Shown here in pieces: positions 48,303 to 52,694 of a stretch of 52,694 nucleotides of DNA (position 1 is its first letter; each line of letters starts with the position of its first letter). Origin of the DNA: an uncultured Collinsella sp. (GTDB taxonomy: Bacteria; Actinomycetota; Coriobacteriia; Coriobacteriales; Coriobacteriaceae); NCBI GenBank assembly GCA_900542555.1, contig UQNU01000006.1, forward strand, positions 1 to 52,694, given 5' to 3'. The position numbers and the translations under genes are program-made. The notes beneath the pieces are model-generated. The model was not told where the DNA came from and searched no databases. It saw only the letters and a program-made list of their open reading frames with translations.

Positions 48303-49900
48303 TGTCCGAAACCCTCAATGCCCAGGATATCGCCAAGAAACTGCAGGAGCAGCTCACGAGCCTCTCCGCGACGGTCGATACGCATGAGGTTTCAACGGTC
48401 GATGAGGTAGGCGACGGCATCGCGCGCGTCTCCGGCCTCAAGAGCGCCATGGCAGGCGAGCTTCTGGAGTTCAAGAGCTCCGATACCGGTGAGACCGTCT
48501 TCGGCCTTGCCCAGAACCTTGACCGTGACGAGGTCGGCGCCGTTCTGTTCGGTGCCGTCGACTCCATCAAGGAAGGCGACGAGTGCCGCACCACTGGCCG
48601 CGTTATGGATATCCCCGTGAGCCGTGCCATGCTCGGCCGCGTCGTCAATCCGCTCGGCCAGCCCATCGACGGCCTGGGCGACATCGTCGCTACGCACCGT
48701 CGCCCCATCGAGTTCAAGGCTCCCGGCGTCATCGATCGTACCCCGGTGTGCGAGCCGGTTCAGACCGGTCTGCTCGCTATCGACTCCATGGTGCCTATTG
48801 GCCGCGGTCAGCGTGAGCTCATCATCGGTGACCGTAAGACCGGTAAGACCGCCATCGCCATCGACGCTATCCTCAACCAGCGCGGCAAGGGCATGGTCTG
48901 CATCTATGTCGCCATCGGCCAGAAGGCCTCCACGGTCGCCAACATCCGCGAGACCCTCGCTCAGCACGGTGCGCTCGACTACACCATCATCGTTTCGGCC
49001 ACTGCTGCCGATTCAGCCCCTATGCAGTACATCGCGCCTATGGCCGGTGCCGCTATTGGCGAGTTCTTTATGTACAACGGCGAGGACGGCAAGCCCGCCA
49101 GCGAGACCAACCCTGGCGGCCACGTGCTCGTCATCTACGACGACCTGTCCAAGCAGGCTGTGGCCTACCGTCAGATGTCGCTGACGCTGCATCGTCCGCC
49201 CGGACGCGAGGCCTATCCTGGCGACATCTTCTACCTGCACTCTCGTCTGCTCGAGCGTGCCGTCAAGATGTCCAAGAAGAACGGTTACGGCTCCATGACG
49301 GCACTGCCGATCATCGAGACCCAGGACGGCGACGTCTCGGCCTACATTCCGACCAACGTCATTTCCATTACCGATGGTCAGATCTACCTGCAGTCCGAGC
49401 TCTTCTTCCAGGGTCAGCGCCCGGCAGTCGACGTGGGTATCTCCGTGTCCCGCGTCGGTGGCGATGCGCAGACCAAGGCCATGAAGCAGGTCGCCGGCAA
49501 CCTCCGTCTGGACCTCGCTTCCTATCAGGAGCTCGCTGGCTTTACGCAGTTCGGCTCCGACCTCGACGAGGCTACTCAGAAGCAGCTGACCCACGGTGCT
49601 CGCATGACCGAGCTCCTGAAGCAGCCGCGTTACAAGCCGTTTGAGGTTGGCGAGCAGATCGTTACGCTGTTCGCTGGCAACGAGGGCTTCCTGGATGACC
49701 TGGAGATCGCCGACGTGCTGCCTTTCCGTGCCGAGCTCATCGAGTACATGGACAATGGCTTTGGCTCGCTGCTCGACAAGGTTCGCGCCAAGAAGATCGA
49801 TGATGACACCAAGGCTGAGCTCTTGCGCGTCATCGGCGACTTCAAGCAGCAGTTCATGGCCAAGCACCATTCGGATGTTTCTGGATCAGAGGAGAACTAA
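48302..49900 (+). CDS. atpA: ATP synthase F1 subunit alpha
   Basis: A 532-residue subunit. The regulatory nucleotide site has P-loop GDRKTGKTAIA; PGREAYPGDIFYLHSRLLER and ALPIIETQDGDVSAYIPTN are alpha signatures. Full length. Start overlaps atpH by one base (TAATG). Confidence 0.97.
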   Translation: MSETLNAQDIAKKLQEQLTSLSATVDTHEVSTVDEVGDGIARVSGLKSAMAGELLEFKSSDTGETVFGLAQNLDRDEVGAVLFGAVDSIKEGDECRTTGRVMDIPVSRAMLGRVVNPLGQPIDGLGDIVATHRRPIEFKAPGVIDRTPVCEPVQTGLLAIDSMVPIGRGQRELIIGDRKTGKTAIAIDAILNQRGKGMVCIYVAIGQKASTVANIRETLAQHGALDYTIIVSATAADSAPMQYIAPMAGAAIGEFFMYNGEDGKPASETNPGGHVLVIYDDLSKQAVAYRQMSLTLHRPPGREAYPGDIFYLHSRLLERAVKMSKKNGYGSMTALPIIETQDGDVSAYIPTNVISITDGQIYLQSELFFQGQRPAVDVGISVSRVGGDAQTKAMKQVAGNLRLDLASYQELAGFTQFGSDLDEATQKQLTHGARMTELLKQPRYKPFEVGEQIVTLFAGNEGFLDDLEIADVLPFRAELIEYMDNGFGSLLDKVRAKKIDDDTKAELLRVIGDFKQQFMAKHHSDVSGSEEN

Positions 49901-49905
49901 GCCCC

Positions 49906-50813
49906 ATGGCCAACCTTCGCGACATTAAGAAGCGAATCTCCTCGGTTACCACGACCAAGCAGATCACGCGCACGATGGAGATGGTCTCTACGGCCAAGAT
50001 TCGTCGTGCCCTCGATCGCTCCAAGCAGGCCGAGCCCTATAAGGAGGCGCTGACCGACGTCATGTTGACGGTCGCCGGCGACGCCTCCTGTTCGGGCACC
50101 GATCCCATGCTGCAGAAGCATGAGAGCATCAAGCATGGCCTGATTGTCGTTATTGCCTCGGACCGCGGCCTTGCCGGCGGTTTCAATACGACGGTGGAGC
50201 GCACGGCCGAAAAGCTCGCCGCTTCTTGGGCGAACGACGGCATCGAATGCGAGATCATCGCGTGCGGGCGTAAGCCGGCCACGTATTTCCGTGACCGCGC
50301 AAACGTTGTCATGCACTTTGAGGGCAACTCCTCTGAGCCCGATTTCAATCAGGCCCGCATGATCTCCTCTCATATCTGCGATGCGTATCGTGCCGGTGAG
50401 CTTGACCGTGTCGAGCTTGTCTACCACCACGCCAAGAACCGCGTGGATCAGGAGCTTCGCGTCGAGCATCTGTTGCCGCTCGACCCCGAGATGATCGCTA
50501 TGGCCCACGGTCCGCGTAAGAACGAGACCGACGCCCCTAAGCGCATCTCGTCCACGTTCGAGTTCGTGCCCTCTCCCGAGCATGTTCTCGGCAAGCTTGT
50601 GCCGTCTTATATCCTGACGGTCATCTACCAGGCCCTGATCGATTCGGCGGCTGCCGAGCAGGGTGCACGCCGCAAGGCCATGCACTCCGCGACGGAAAAC
50701 GCCACCGCGATCATCTCGACCCTTACCCGCACGTATAGTCGCGTGCGCCAGGCTTCGATCACGACCGAGATTAACGAGATCGTCGGCGGAGCCTCAGCAT
50801 TGGAGGAACAGTA

Positions 50814-50814
<1 letters not shown>
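49906..50814 (+). CDS. atpG: ATP synthase F1 subunit gamma
   Basis: A 302-residue rotor shaft subunit. MANLRDIKKRISSVTTTKQI at the N-terminus and the C-terminal ATENATAIISTLTRTYSRVRQ helix, which reach into the alpha-beta ring, are conserved. GGAG upstream; its stop shares a base with the atpD start. Confidence 0.96.
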
Positions 50815-52268
<1,454 letters not shown>

Positions 52269-52271
52269 GTT

Positions 52272-52648
52272 ATGCGTATCCGCATCGTGTGCCCCGTGAG
52301 CTGCGCCTATGAGGGCGACGCTGCGTTTGTGTCGATTCCGTCCACGGATGGCGAGTTTGGCGTTCTGCCTGCTCACTCCAGCGAGATCTGCACGATCGAC
52401 CGCGGTTACGTTCGCGTTTCCGATAAGGCCATGGGCACTGTCGACCACACGTTTGCCGTGGCCGGCGGCTATGCCCAGCTTGCGGACGATGTCGTGACCG
52501 TTCTCGCCGAGCGCGCTTGCGATTTGGCGACCGTCGATGCCGACAAGCTTAAAGCTGATATTCAAGGTTTTGAAGAGAAGCTGGGTAATTTGTCGGAGGA
52601 TGATGCACGCCGCGCCTACCTCTATAATGAAATCGCATGGTGTAAGCT
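52272..52648 (+). CDS. atpC: ATP synthase F1 subunit epsilon, 3' part missing
   Basis: The first about 125 codons of epsilon: MRIRIVCPV start, DGEFGVLPAHSSEI and the beta-sandwich, then the start of the C-terminal helices (DDARRAYLYNEIAWC). The gene is cut by sequencing adapter at 52649. The true end lies outside; normal length is about 135-140 residues. Confidence 0.9.
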
Positions 52649-52694
52649 CTGTCTCTTATACACATCTCCGAGCCCACGAGACTCGACGTCATCT
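52649..52694. other. Illumina Nextera adapter at the contig end (not genomic)
   Basis: CTGTCTCTTATACACATCT (52649-52667) is the 19-bp Tn5 mosaic end; CCGAGCCCACGAGAC follows, then eight bases TCGACGTC in the index position and ATCT, the start of the P7 arm. The adapter is read in the expected order. The atpC frame continues into a translation LYTSPSPRD, a familiar contamination signature. Confidence 0.97.

Overview
The window looks like chromosomal DNA from a Coriobacteriia actinobacterium, most likely Collinsella. This is inferred from the high GC content, the codon use, the protein flavour and the crowded intergenic palindromes; no 16S rRNA or other decisive marker is present. The first 55 bases are an exact copy of the right end of an insertion sequence that lies complete at about 20.6-22.1 kb. 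The last 46 bases are Illumina Nextera adapter, not genome, so both ends are assembly ends. No rRNA, tRNA or CRISPR array was seen.

Layout. 0-0.5 kb: IS end, hairpin repeats and a nested inverted repeat. 0.5-8.8 kb: LtaS-type phosphoglycerol transferase (-), nitroreductase, Kup potassium transporter, a 64-residue membrane peptide and a KdpD/KdpE two-component system without kdpFABC. 8.9-15.8 kb: RlmKL methyltransferase (-) with an apparently dead N-terminal half, HAD phosphatase, FSA/TalC aldolase and Tex (-). 16.2-20.8 kb: a catabolic operon (SDR, OFA-type MFS, Gfo/Idh/MocA; all -) divergent from a LysR gene whose 3' end is interrupted by an IS3-type element with a single-frame DDE transposase. 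22.3-26.6 kb: MarR plus two half-size ABC exporters in an overlapping operon with a visible promoter and operator. 27-33.7 kb: pyridoxal kinase, a TIGR04076-like protein, an AAA ATPase/nuclease-like protein behind 33-bp direct repeats, an LMW phosphatase with an MFS transporter, an anchored acidic protein and an aldose-epimerase-like protein. 34-38.4 kb: polar amino-acid ABC importer (Tat lipoprotein, permease, ATPase) and an M20 peptidase.

38.6-52.6 kb is a housekeeping block: prfA, prmC, tsaC-like, glpK, upp, then atpI-like, atpB-E-F-H-A-G-D and a truncated atpC. It is interrupted by a repeat-rich AT-rich spacer between prfA and prmC, and by a hicAB toxin-antitoxin pair with its own palindromic operator.

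The most unusual signal is in the spacers. A multi-stem element occurs four times (22.2 kb on the minus strand; 26.7, 33.7 and 39.7 kb on the plus strand). Its stems change in both arms while staying paired, and its apical hairpin keeps a one-base bulge, which suggests a structure conserved as RNA or folded DNA. A second family of near-perfect 31-bp palindromes occurs five times with the same kind of paired change.
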